DNA of 64,000 nt from Kryptolebias marmoratus (taxonomy: Eukaryota; Chordata; Actinopteri; Cyprinodontiformes; Rivulidae), in NCBI RefSeq assembly GCF_001649575.2, contig NC_051450.1, positions 12,115,980 through 12,179,979 on the forward strand. The letters run 5' to 3'. The translations under genes and the position numbers were made by a program. Under the pieces are notes generated by a model. The model saw nothing but the letters and a program-made list of their open reading frames with translations, was not told the DNA's origin and searched no databases. Positions 23,925 to 37,700 of this stretch are shown here, one piece after another; the stretch's first letter is position 1, and the number at the start of each line of letters is the position of its first letter.

Positions 23925-24450
23925 ATGTGTTTGTCAGTCACTTTTACAGATATTGCACTAAGACTTGGTGTGGCAGTCGCTGAGAGTCATTTACAATACG
24001 TACTCCAAATTGGTGGGAGATCTTTGCTTAAAACTTCAGCCTTAACTGTTGCTGTCAACCCTATTTGTCTGTTAGCAAAATATCTCATGAGCCACAATAT
24101 GGATTTTAATGAAAATTGCAGAAACTGATTATAGGATGTATATCTACAATTGATTAGCTTTTAAAGTCAATGCAATTCAAGTTGGCTGCCACATTTAATC
24201 AATTTTAGCCAACACAAAAATGGCTTTATCGTAGTCATTGTTACAGATATCAAGCTACAGAGAGATGCCACAGCTAATGAACATAAGCCAACAATGACTA
24301 TAACTCAGTGAATTTTACAAAAAATGAGTATAAGGTTTGACCTAAATGGCAGTGGTGAATACATTTCTCAATTTAAGATGATCTTAGTTTAACACTCTGA
24401 CAGGAAAGACAGCAGGTGATATGCATTCCTCCAAGGATTGCATTGAATTA
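23925..24450 (+). repeat. Family A repeat, tandem dimer
   Basis: Two successive units: the cacttttacagatattgcac / ggtgtggcagtcgctgag part at 23,940-23,990 recurs as gttacagatatcaagctaca / gatgccacagct at 24,240-24,280. Between them lie gtctgttagcaaaatatctc and gccacaatatggattttaat. It ends with tgatatgcattcctccaagg. The period is about 300 bp. Confidence 0.75.
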
Positions 24451-24479
24451 TAAATAAAATCAAAAAATACAATTTAGGC

Positions 24480-25250
24480 CACTAACCACAGTTAATGTTG
24501 TCTAATATGAGGAACTGACACACTTATCACTTGAATGCGACATTAAATGAGAATTCATCTTTAGGAACAGTTACCATGAGGTGCTGTGAAAAAGTAAAAC
24601 GAGGAGTCACTGAGATTGTGTTTCTTCTCTGCTTAAAAGGCACTTCAGACTGTTCTCAACAGCCCATTTTCCAGCTGCAGCAGGGAGCCTTTTTCAGCAG
24701 AGTCTTGTACAGTAAAGTTGCTGTGCACTTACTGCTCAGTGCAACACAACAGTCAGAAAAAAAGGCTTCAAGCTGAACGAACGGTCTCAAAGCTAATAAG
24801 CTGAGGAGTTCTAATATTGCTCTCAAGACTTCTCGGAGAACAAAATAGGAGGAGAGGGAAAGTAGACCTGACAGAATATGAATGATCATGCTGCTCCACG
24901 TCGTTTTAATGTGCATAAAGACAACTGTTGCTCACATGTTTTTTTTAATAGCTTAAAAAAACATGTCAGTAATGTTCAATTTGAGCTACTTTCAAAAAGT
25001 AAAAATTCAGAAAAACATGCAGAAAAGTTATTAGAATATGTTCCAAATAGTACTAAACCACAGTTGTGAAGGGCCATGATTATAAAAGCATTATTTCTAA
25101 TGCAGGCTCTGTATTTTAAAGTCCATTTAATTAGATGCCAGAGACAATAAGGACTTTTCTTTGGTCAAAAGGTCTGAACTATACTTAACACATAGTTTTC
25201 TGCTTTTTCACCTCAAATAATAATAATAAAAATAATTTAAAAAAGAGAAA
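24480..25250. other. 3' flank of the cadherin gene; candidate poly(A) signal
   Basis: This lies just downstream of the minus-strand stop codon. A minus-strand ATTAAA (plus tttaat, 25,126-25,131) is about 125 bases past the stop and could be the poly(A) signal, but other AT-rich hexamers exist and no transcript evidence is available. No other gene recognised. Confidence 0.35.
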
Positions 25251-25253
25251 GTT

Positions 25254-25774
25254 TTAAAAGATTGTGTCCTCCTCTCCTCCACCATACCAAGGAGTGAGTC
25301 TCATTAAATAGGGTCTGGGATTGCACGCAGGTTGCTCTAGTTCGAGCTCCAGAGATGAAGAGTCCAATGAGCTGAGGGACCCTGAGGGGGACCCTGACCC
25401 TTCATATGCGTAAGTCCGGAGGCAATCAAACGGTGGAACATAAGGATCCTGATCAGCTTCTGCCAGTCTGTCCAGGATAAACTGCCTGAAGACCTCGTCC
25501 TCTGGGCCAATGAGGTGTGACTCTCGGAGGGACATCCGTATGCTGGCCCTGACATCCTCCCGTCGCAGCCTCCTCTCCTTTCTCTTGGGATGGGGCCGCA
25601 GCGGCACGACGGGCTGGCAGAAGTCCAAGTCAGCTCCTCCTCGTCCTTTTTCTCCGTAATAAAGCACCTTCTGTGACACGGTTCCCGACAGCTCCAGCTC
25701 CTTCACCTCCACGCCCATCTCCTCCTGCTGTTTACGCCTGTGTCGCCTCACCATCAGCATTAGAACTGACAGCA
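25254..25774 (-). CDS. cdh19: cdh19 coding exon 11: end of membrane span and cytoplasmic tail
   Basis: The acceptor is CTGCAG at the right edge (plus ct at 25,775-25,776). The exon supplies V635 to F807: span end LSVLMLMV, basic stop-transfer RRHRRKQ, then a tail. The expected juxtamembrane acidic p120-catenin core is replaced by [14 protein letters not shown] (673-686). The catenin-binding region keeps [19 protein letters not shown] (724-742), [16 protein letters not shown] (748-763) and GSLSSLD (766-772), but the DWGPRF-type end is [10 protein letters not shown]. The chain ends [10 protein letters not shown] (798-807). The stop is TAA at 25,254-25,256. Confidence 0.92.
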
Positions 25775-28700
25775 CTGCAGACACAACACAGTAGGAGATC
25801 ATTACATTTAAACAACGGGGCACGAGCAACAACAACAAAAAAAAAAACCCAAAACATACGGCGCCTGATGGAGCACGCATGCAGATTGTTCAAGTGCACT
25901 GAAAATAACAGTGTACCATAACTTGTGCAACGATCAAAATGAGGGAAATTTGGGGCATAAACTTGATTCTTTAATTTCAGCTCACATAGAAAATCTGCAT
26001 TCTTAAACTGCTCCATTTGATACAGACAACTAAAAGAATGTTTATCTTTTTCTGCTATATTTTACGGGTTCTTGCCCTCTGAGTGTTAGCATAGCAGGTT
26101 TTGTCATTAATCTTTCATGTGATGGGCAAAGGGAGGACACAAAGCAGCTAAGGTCATAATAAAGCTCTTCACTATGCAGGCCCATCAATGTCCCAGGATG
26201 GCATTGGTACTGATGTATTGCAACCAATACACTCATTACCTGACATCATTGCTCTGCAAGCTTTGAGCATTGTAATTGTGCGTTAAAGGCTCGCCGATGA
26301 GTTTTAAAAAGGCAGGTTTGAATTAAAGTGTGAATTTGTTAATGAAAACCCTGCTGTTTAGCACACACTCACGTACTTGCCAAATTGTTGTTAGGTGGAG
26401 GTGCTTTTGATCACATCTGCTGAAAAAAAACTTCATATTAAACAAGATTTCAATGAAATTGCAGTCTGATTTATTGACAACAGGTGTTTTACTATATTAT
26501 TACAGTTTAACCGTGGAATTATATTATTATTACGAAAGCCCAAGTGTCAAACCCTGAACATTGGGGGTCACTGAAATGCATATTTGAGGGGCCGTCCATA
26601 AGGAAAGTTTTTTTTAGCCTTCTATCACAATGATAATTTAGGACCCTCAAAATATTAGGTTTTTAAAAAGAGGTCCCAGGTTGAAAAAAATCCTGAAATG
26701 CAACTGCATTTTTGTGTAGAATGTCAAGCAGCACTGTTACAACAAAAAATAATTAACCAAACACAAATTTCTTTACTCTTTGTGATGTGTTTACATTTAA
26801 TTTCTCCTTTTTAGCAACCACGAGGTTCTGTCAGACTCAGAGACAACTTTAAAAGCAGATTAAAACTACAAGAATGCCAAACCTTTATTGATACATGTCA
26901 TGAAACATGTTTCCCTCTTACCTGTGAGTGCAGCCAGACAAACTAGGATCCCTAACAAGGTTTGCATGCTGACACTCATGGTCAGAGCGAGGGCCTCCAC
27001 CCCTCCTGTGGGACAATGGCCAGCAGGCTGACAGCTACACACGCCGATGGTCAACGTGGTGGTGCTGGACAGAGCCGGAGAGCCGCTATCTGCCACCACC
27101 ACAGGGAGGAGGTACTTGGTCTGATCTTTGCGTGTGAAAGTACTCCTGCGGGCCACGATGCCAGCTGTATTGTCTAAAAGGACCAAGAGTGAAAGGTGCA
27201 TTTGTCAGTAAGCTTACAGCAAACATGAGCCCTACTGTGTGGGTTAAAAATAGAAAAAAATAACAAGTAAAACTGACACACTTAATGTGATTTAGATCCT
27301 GATAGAAGCTCCCTCTCTGGCCTAACACCTTTAAAATCAGTGTGCAGAAGAAAATTTGAAAAAATTTGTTTCAGTTTCCACTGTTAGATTTCATCAAGGC
27401 ACTGAACAATAACTTCTCTGGAGAAAAATAAGCCTTGTCGCATATAAAAATATGTTTTATTAAATGCATTTCTATTTGATTCATTATTCATTTTCCTGTT
27501 GCTGACTCGACTGGGGAGCCTGCTTGGCTAACCACCCATACTCTGCAGCTCAGTGCATTTCAGTCTAACTGATTTTAACACATTAAAACATGCTCCAAAG
27601 CTTCTCAGAGATGTTGTCTCTATATTTGCCATTATTTATCATAAGCTTTTAAAAAGCATAAACTGCCCACTGGTTGCTAAAGCAAACACCTGATAGGCTG
27701 TCAGGCACAGAAACGGCAACCTACTCACCGAAAAATGTCCTAAAGTATAATTTAAATGTATGTTTATGTAATCGAGCAAAAATATCCTATAGTATTCTTT
27801 TTTTTACAAGTGTTCATACAGAGTGTTTTTTAACTGCTGGTCTCAAGTAATTTTGCAGTCACCATACAGGAATAAATATATTTTGATGTACAGTAATTTT
27901 GTGTTGGCCCTTTAGCCTAAAGCCTTTATTTTGAAACTTCAGTGAAATTTAAAATTACAAAATTTGCTCCAAAATAAATAAGGCTAAAGATTATTTTATG
28001 CTAAGGGTCACCCAAGAGCTGGTTCACTACATATAAAGCCAAAATTGTTTAATTTGTGAACATGTTTGTGGCTCAATAAGAAACCATTAAGTGCAATTTC
28101 GGTTATTGTTTTTTAATTCATTGTATTTTTTACCCCTTTGTTAAAATTTGAATCAAATTGTTTTAGTGTAAAATTTCTTTCTTTTTTCTTTTTTTTTTTA
28201 AATAGTTTGGTCATTTGTAGTTTAGCAAAATGTGGAAATAAGGGCAAAAACCTGATTATTCTCTGTCCAAAGCAGAAACATGTATCTGCAGCATCTCTAC
28301 TGCTGCAGGTACATGTTGTGCTATGTGCACATCATATTAGAGTAAAAATGTTCTAACATGAAATACTTTGACTTTGAGCTAACACTTGCAAATGTACCAG
28401 TACGCTATTAATCAGTTTGCTTTTTAAAAGAAATATCTGATTGTGTGCGGGGGAGTAGGCAGGACTTAAAACCGCACAGTACACAGACTGGTTCCAAAGT
28501 TCCAACATGGCAGCTCCCATAAATTAGGTCCTGCTGGCTTTAATACCAAACAATAAGAGAGGCTATGGACATTTGGTCTAGTATTATAATATATGCTATT
28601 AAACATGAAATACCTAATTACAATTAAATGAGCTAGAAAAATTCATATTTAAAGCTACAGTAGTAAGGCAAAAACTAAGCAAATCAACAAGAGTCAACAC

Positions 28701-31700
28701 CTAAAAATGTACCCAAAGTACTTTTTTTCTGTATGTAAAGTCCTGTTTCTTTGAATGGAGGGGGCAAAACTTAAAACTTGCTCTGGGCCAATGCTGTGGA
28801 GACACTGTTCCTCTTTTAGCTTCAATTTTCAGGATCCCATACAGGGTTCTTTATTATAATATATGTTGGTAGTTAACAGGTAATCGAGTAGCTTGTTATT
28901 AAAATAAATGTTGTTTTTATTTTCCACCAGATATGGTTTGTTTGAAACAGACTGCAAAACTTTGTCTTTCTTTACAATCCGATCAAGGTAAATTACAAGC
29001 AGAGGAAAATAAAATAGACTGAGGGATACGAGAGACCTTGTACAACCCTAGAGAGATGAATGGACTGTGAAATAATTCCAGTAGATGCAGATTCAAGGGG
29101 GAAAAAAAGAGGGCAGAAAGCTCAATAAGTTGTGAAATCTTAATAAACCAATGACATCTTTGTGAACCTGTGCTATCCTCCCAAAAGGTCGATAGAAAAC
29201 TTTCAGTACAAGAACCCAGGCTTTATGTTTCTCCCTTACATTTAATTTAATGCTATATAAGCTTGGTGATGGCTCTACATCTATTTTATTGTGTGAGTCT
29301 CTTTATGGAATGAAAGAAGCCTTGGGAATAAAATGTAAAACATTTCTTGAATAGAGAGATGCCCACAAAGCAAATAATTGTATTTTGCAATAGGCTAAAC
29401 AATGTTTACTGATTGGATTAGGCTATTTTAACTTGAGTGCACAAAAAAAGGCTTTGGTTTGTACAAAATGTATAAGTGTTAACAAATGTGCTGTAAGCTA
29501 TGATATGCAATTGAATGTAACCTTGATTATCTCTGATGGTGAAGTTTGGGTTAATGTGCTCCTCAGGCACCATAGAGAAGTAGATGTGGTGTCCTTCCAC
29601 CGGATCGTCTGGATCAACCGCACTGAGAAGCTGAATGAGCTCAAGAGACACAAACAGAGGCAAAGCAAAACTTTAAGCACAACAATCGATCCAGTTTAAT
29701 GGATTTCCACATGCCGATTTTATTTCCTTAAAAAACAGCGCTTGATTTCAGCAGCTGCTGATGTGACACGTGCACCTGCTCTCCAGTAATCAAATATTTC
29801 TTGACGCTTCATTGTTTAAAGGACTGCGCGTATTAACAGAATTGCTGTGGTGCAATAAAGTAGCCCACATTACGAGAGCATTTACAGGCGAAATCTTATG
29901 TACATTTTGACACTTCTCTGGCGTAAATCATCAACATGAGGACAACATAATGTACATACTTCTCCAGCCTGCGTGCCCTCACAGATATATGGCTGGTAAT
30001 CCCTGGCAAGCCTCGGCATGTTGTCGTTTACGTCCAGCACTTTGATGAACACCACCACAGTGGAGGATAAATGGTTCTGTGCTGCGGTAGTGAAGACAGG
30101 CATTTGCTGAAGTCCACTGGGTGCATGTATCACAGATGCTTTGTGAAAGCCATGTCAAAATAACACTTAAGACTGATAAATGTTTCCCATTCCCACATCG
30201 CTTATGCCAAAACAAGACCAAAACAACGTCACTGAATTAATTGATAACAGTGCTTTGAAATCAGTGCATTTTGGATCGAATTTGACAGCTTGCCTCATTC
30301 TATAACCTTTGCTTCTCACTAAACTCTCTTAGAACATTCTGTTAAAATTATTTTACCACACAGCTAAAAAAAGAACAATTGTCAAATAAAAATGAAGTCT
30401 GAAAAAAATGTATATCATCGACCAATATTCCTGCCATAGTTTTGAACTAATATCATCTTATGATGAGATACAATAGAATTACAGCTGCTTTAGTCAAGCC
30501 TTGTAAATTACATTATGCATGATGCCATGCAATATTGCAAGATCTTGTGAAATGTATTAGTGCTCAGAGTACATGTTGTGCATGACTGTCAGCTACTACC
30601 ACAGCAAATTCAAGCTCAATATCTGTAAAGCTGGCCAAGTTATATCCATTTTTGTGTTGATTATAGTTGATTAGCTGTGGCAGCAATCTTGAATTGGATT
30701 GACTCCAAAAGTTATTCAGTTATAGATGTATATCCAATAATTGCTTTTCCAAAGTTTTATTAAAATCCATGCAGTGGTTCATAATATATTTTGCTAACAG
30801 ACAGACAGAGTTGACTCCAAGCTCTTAGAGCTTGTATGTAATGAGCTCTTAAAATCTGTTAATGTTGGCGATGACTCTCAGCTACCACGACACCAGATTT
30901 GATGTTGATATCTGTAAAACTGACTGAATTATTGTCGTTTTTGAAGGTCAGTTGGTTGTGGCAGCCATCTTCAATGGGATTAACTCCAAAATCTAATCAG
31001 TTGTAGGCACTGAATGATTACTTTCTGCAAGTTTAAATAAAATTCTTCCAGTTGTTCGAAAAATATCTTTGTTATAGAAAGACACATAAACATGCATGCT
31101 CCCACATCGGCCCACCTATCACCTTTTACCAGCTGCTGATAAAAGAACAAAACAAACAAAAAAGAAAAACAGTTTTTAAAATCTGATTCCAAGCTATGTG
31201 GGAGAGCTTCTCAAATACAATCAAGCTTGAATATAACCTTTAATATGTAAATGTGCAACTATGTAAAATCACAAAGGGTTTTTGTTATAAATCATTAGCA
31301 TGTGACATATGTGACATGTGCAGCAGATTTAGTTTCAGTCCTAACACCTTGTTAGGACTTCCTGCTCTAAACAAGCTTGTTATCACCACATTGTTCAAAC
31401 ATTTATATAAATATATATTTTATATACAAGCATTTAATGTGGATGAGGGTGAATGTGCTGTAGCCATATCAACAAGATCCAAATAACAAAAAAAAAAAGA
31501 AAAAAAGCTTCTTACTCGTTTCCTTGGCTTCCACAGTCATGTTGTGCCACTCTGTAGTCTCCCGGTCCAAAGCTTTAGCAACAGCTATGGTTCCTTTGTT
31601 TGGGTCTATTTTGAAAGCTTTTGTGGCATCAGTCCTTTTGTCAATTGAGTATCTGGAAGAAAAGATTTACAGAAAGGCACATTTCGCAGGGAAAGTTGTT

Positions 31701-34700
31701 TTCTGGGCAAACGACACATTGCAATACCACGGGGACATTAATTAGGCAAACTGCTCACATTTTTTTTTAATCTTGTGAGATATCCAACAAAGCAAAAGTG
31801 ACAACAACATGGTGGAAACACAGCACCTTACACTGATTGCCCAGACTTTAGTACGCACCAGTGTACATAAACTTTTTGTTTTAACTTCTAGTCTGACCAC
31901 ACCACTTTTATTTTGTTTTTTATCTGTCATGCACAGGGAAATACAGCCAACAAACCTGTAGATGGATTGATGCAGCCTTTACATGATAAAAATGTATTTT
32001 TAAAAATGTTATCAGCTTCAAACATCCAAAGCAGGTTCTTTTAGAACAACAAAAAAAATAACCTTTAACACTTGAAAGCTACTTAAGAGCTATTGAAGTA
32101 GGGATCTTTAGAAAAGGTCATCAGCAATTATTGTTTTACCTGTTGTAGATATCTCTTTGAGCAACCTCAGTTTGAAGAAATAAAGTTTAATTTTGACCGG
32201 ACTGATGAGCTAATGGCTAGTCTGTGCAGGGCCAAGACCAAAATGAATTACTGCCATCTGAAAATGACTCCAGTTTAATTAGTAAGGCAATACCATTGTC
32301 AGCTTTGGATCACAAGGTTATTCCTGTAGAAATATAATATTTCTGCCAGAAGAATTTGTCTGTAATCATTTGATTTTTCTTTAAAAAATACTCTCTGGTT
32401 CCATCTCTCCGGTCAGTGAATTAAAGTTTACTCACCCTAAGTCCTGATGGAAAAAAAACATTCCAATGAAACAGAGTCTGCTATTTGGGGCTCTTTATGT
32501 TCCTCTGTTTTCACCAGTCCAATTGATTGAATTGATTGAATTTCGAAGGGGAGGGATGCACACATTTTGGCAGTAAAGCTGAGGTCCCATGTGACCATAA
32601 TTTCACCTTTTTAATCATCAGATATTTATAAATCACTGCCCATTCTTAATTTCTTCATACTAAGATTGCTGAAAGCGCTATCTAAAACAGTAAGATATTT
32701 ATTGTTTATGACTGTATGACTTCAAAAAAATCTCTTTAAGTCACTTCAACACCACAGGGAAGCAAAGTAATCAAGTGAAGACATATTTGTGTGCTAATTT
32801 GTTGATAGGAGCACAGTAAATAAAGCAATTTGACCACAGCAAATGTAATCACGTTTACTAGAAACGTGGAAACTCCTAAAATGTCAGCCTGAATTTATTA
32901 ACCAATGAGACGCTGTCACCAGAGGGACAGTAATAGACGCTACGCTGAGGATGATATGCAGCACCTGCCACTCTTAAGCTCTGCTGAGATGGACTACAGG
33001 CACCAGTTGTAAGGCTGTCTCCTCTGCAACGTGCCCCACTTGCAAATGACTGCAAATCTCAATTCCATATGCCACCTCGTATGGCGCTTTATTACATTCA
33101 CACGTCCCAGCGACGTCGCTTTGTGATAATACCACGCCAATAGATAGAAAAGCCTGTGAGGTGTGAAAAAAAATTGTCATGATTTATTCAGGAGGGCTCA
33201 TTTCCCACTAAAGTAATATGAGATAAATATGACCATGTATGGGATATCCAGAGATCAAGGGTAAAAATGGATGCGCCGAGGCAGTAACACTATTTGAAAT
33301 GGAATGATTTTTCACCCCGTGGAGGAAGCTGTCGCAGGGTGTTCCACCCACGCCAGCTTGGGTTTCTTCCTCGTCATTATCATGCTGGTTGTTGTACTCT
33401 GGATGGCAGATGCCATTTTTCCTGGTTGTCGACGGCTCACATTACCTGATGGGACTGTTGTCTGTGTCAGTGTCTCTGGCGCTAACGTTGCCGACCACCG
33501 TTCCCACAGCTGCATTTTCAGGAACCTCCCACTCGTAGAGCGGCGAGAGGAAGACAGGTGGCTCGTTCACGTTCTCCACAACAACTCGGAGCGTCGTCCT
33601 GTCCCTGAACTCCTCCAGAGGCAGGAACCGGGTGTCCACGTGATCGTTGGCTGCCTCTGCGGCCATGACATACTGCCTCTTAACTTCATAGTCTAAAGGC
33701 TGTAAAACAAAAACAACAAGAAAAAAAGCCTTTAACATTTCACAATTATACAACACTTTATCATCACTAATGTAACAACTTTTTAGTTACATTTACACAG
33801 CATGAAACTTAGAAATAATTACAGTAAGACATGATGAGGAATAGTGTTAAATTTGTTCTGTGATTGTCAATAAGCAGCCAGCTGTGAGCACACACTTAAA
33901 TAATGCTGTTATGATGCTAGTAATAGGAAAACAGCATGCTAACAATTACTTCACTCACTAAAATGAAGCAGGGACAAAGTCAGTATTTACTTTTCTACTT
34001 TATTACATCTAGATAACAAAAAAATATCTCATAATTGTCAAATGTAAAACATCATTTATTCTTCATATGAGGAACAAATTGTAGATTTATTTGTATATTT
34101 TGACATAAATATACAAATGATAAAAGAAATGTAAGTGTTCAGGTTGATTTATTTCTTCTGTTTATAAAAATCTGTCTTCCATGGGTAGAAAATAGTTTAT
34201 TAAGTCATGTACTGTTTCAAGAAATGCAGAACATTGAAGACTGTTTAGGTACCGTCTACAGCTGAAGGGTTATATTAAACATACGGGTGATTAACTCCCA
34301 CTGAACATTACTGGGGTAGTAAACGTCTTCATAGATTTCAACAGTTTTATTGTGTGACAGTGCTAATTCTGGTATTGTTTTGCTAGTCCTTCCATTTGCT
34401 GGACCAAATGGATATTTTTTATTCTTTTACCTGTGAAAACATGACCACTCAGAGACTGTATCCATTTACTTTTGAACCTACATCCTCTTAGATATGAAGC
34501 TTTGATGAAAGGCAACACAGTATCAGCCTTTGGCCCAACCATTACTCCGCCTAAATGAATTGTTTTCTGTCAAAAATCTGTCATTGTTCTGTGTGAATCT
34601 TTTGCTGCTCTGTTTCTATTTGTAAGTTTTCAAGCAACTTGAGGGTGTTTAGGCAGTAACTGTGTCCTGCCAAGATGTCACATGAAAGTGCTGCTGGTCT

Positions 34701-37700
34701 ATTTTTGGGCTTTGCCTTTTGGTTACCAAAACTTGTGACTTCTTGGGCTGCTGTCACCTTTTTTGTTTTCTTTCTTTTTTTAAACCAAAGAAAGAAAGTT
34801 GCTGGTGTCTTATTTTATTTCTTTAGTTTCCCTTTTAGCCCCGTAACCTTCTAACTTTCCTTCTTTTTGCAAAATAACTCTGCAACAATAGGAAGCGCTT
34901 TGGATATTTACGGATTATGATTTTTCTGGTCATTTACCCACCACTGAAAAAAGACATGTACTAGTCAAGAGTATTTAAGTGTTGGCTTTAAATGTAAACT
35001 TTTTATGAGCCATTGCAGGAATGGTCCATTAGATGACCGAAATGGACTGCAGTAAAAAAAATTGATGTGTGCACTTGTTTAATTAAAAAATGTTCCCTGC
35101 CTAAAGCCTCATGACAAATGTTTTTAAACTTTTGGGAACACACCGATTGCTTCCAAGTATTTCCCAGATATAATTCAAGAATTTTGTCCTAATTGTCTTA
35201 TTAAGTCACGGCACAAAAGTTAAGGGTAGATATGGGTAGGACATGACTGAAAAAAAAAATAACTTATTCGTTTTTGGCAAGATCATAAATTATTCTATAT
35301 AGCTCTCAAAAAGCAACAAACTGTTTCCTAACATCACAGATACTCATTCTTAATGACATTTTGTTTACTGATATTGCTTATCAACTACCAACTGAACTAA
35401 AACTGATTGAAAACCAGTATTTTTTATTCTATAATTTGTGTTGCTAGATTTTTAAAAAGGCGACAGTCGGATTTGTTTGCTTCCAGAAAAATGTTTTTGT
35501 GCTTACATGCAATTATAAAAAAAAAACTGCACGTTAAAAAAAATCTTTTTTAACTTTTTAAATGAATATATGATGAAAGATTGACCTTATCGTGTCTCAG
35601 AACCCAGTGATTCAACCACTTTCAGATTTCTGGCAGTGTTTCTTTTAAAAGAAACAAGTGAAGAGTTGAATGAAAAAAAGGCCTAAAACAGGAAGCTGGC
35701 TGGTGGGAGAAAAAGTGCTTTTATTGACTTTTATCTGAGGGACTTGTCCACTTGTAAGGAAACTCCACACAATAAGGCCCTGTTTGAGCTTTGAACCTTG
35801 GACCTCCTTGCTGCGAGGCAACAGTGCTAAGCTCCACCATGTACACACATTCTGCAAAGTTTATTTATAAATGATCTTAAACAGCAACTTGTAATGCTAA
35901 TGTCTGCATGAACAAATCATCATTGCAGAATGAAACATTAATGTTGACACTAAAACTAAATTAAGAGATGTAGTGTTTATATGAGTCAACGCATTTCACC
36001 AACATAGACGCTTTTTGTTTTTTTGGATGACGGCTGGGGGGTAGGGTGGGTTGAACACTTTTGAGAACGTTGCAAACGCAACAACAAATAGCTCTCCCTT
36101 TCCCTATTGTGCATAACTAAAAACCACTGAAGTGAAGTTTTATAACTCAGTGAATTCTGTCCTTTTTCCAAAAAACATGATCGTGGACTACTTAAGGTAC
36201 CAAAGTCTACTGAAAAAGCCTTTCAGACTCTATAACAGTTTATGAGAATACTGATCATTTTAATTAATTTAACAATATAAACATCAAGCAGCAGGTGAAG
36301 CTTTTTAATTACTGCACCTGGGTAGCTGAAAGTAGGACCTTAATGGATGTTTCTATCAATAATTAGCTTTTTTGGGGGGGGGGGGGGTTAAGTGTTTATT
36401 TGTTTCATTCTGGTATAAAAAAGAAAAAAAGTTTATGAAAAGTAAAATGTTTACTGTACAAAAAAAACTACAGTTTCTGTGACTTCTTCCAAGCTTTTTT
36501 CTTTCAATTTTTCAGCTAAAGAATTAAGATGAAAAACACTGAAAATATGATTCAGTCTTTGACAAGACATGTGCTGCAGTGTCACTCTGATTAAACCAGC
36601 ATGCACCTTGTTCCCGGTGTTAAAGTGCTCACTTACAGCTGGTTCAACTCTTTTAACTCACTCTTTACTGGATTTCATCAGCTTTTTTGATCATTTGCCG
36701 AGTTTCTGCAAAGTAGATTAGGAGTCTATGTTTTGATTTGCCTCACTGGCTGACTGTCACCTGTGGGTGGAAGAAAAACAGATCCTGCTAAATGAGGACA
36801 AACTATGCAACCCGAGCTTGTTTAGACAGCAAAAATCCTCATTTGGATCAAGCCTTGAAAACAACTATGCTTCAGCAACAAGCCCTAAAAAACACAGTCT
36901 ATCAATATTTGTGTCTTTTAACTCTGCCACCGCCTCAACAAGTTGCTTCTAATAAGTGAACTGAGCTACAAATTAGATATGGATACAAACATAATTATCA
37001 CCTGCTGTTAACAGGGAAAGGAAGATACTGTTTTTGCCTGTGTGTGTGTGTGTTACTAGAATACCTCATGAACCACTCATCAGAAATTATTGAAACATGT
37101 AGAAAGTAATTGTTTGATGGACATCAACAACTAATCAATGTTTGGAGTCAGCCCAATGTAGCTAAGTGACATGCAAAATCAGACAAATTGCAACAACTTA
37201 GTCAATTTTAGAGATATTGACTGAAATTTTGGTGTGGCAGTAGCAGAGACTAATCCCCCAACACGTAGTCTGAGCTCTAACAAAGTGAGCACAATGTTTG
37301 TTTAAAACTTTACTATATACTATTTAGAGGCAAATTTGTCTGTTACATAGCAAAGTATCTGGATGGATTTTAATGAAACTATATTGTACATCTACAGCTG
37401 ATTAACATTTGAATTCAGTCTAGTTTAGGATGGCTCCCACGTGTAATTAACCCTAGCAAACACGTAAATGGCTATAACTCAGCCAAAGTTAGATTTTGAG
37501 CTAAAATTTGGTACATTAGTAGTTGACTGTTATTCATAACACACAATCTGAGCAATGACATGCTGTGATAACAAATGGGATTAGGCATAACATTGATTTC
37601 AAAGTTTTAATAAAAACTTTGTTAGTTCTCATCATAAGATTATTTTGGATTAAATCTCTGGCAGGGAAGTGCAGTATGCATTCCTTTAAAGATTGCTAGG

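Noticed and set aside
25337..25555. 72-codon minus frame inside the last cadherin exon
   Set aside because: Out-of-frame shadow of the real exon.
29960..30081. Alternative exon 8 acceptor at CACAG five bases inside
   Set aside because: It would shift the reading frame and shorten the exon from the canonical 122 to 117 bp.
33304..33696. 130-codon plus-strand open frame
   Set aside because: It is the antisense of cadherin exon 6 and has no family resemblance.
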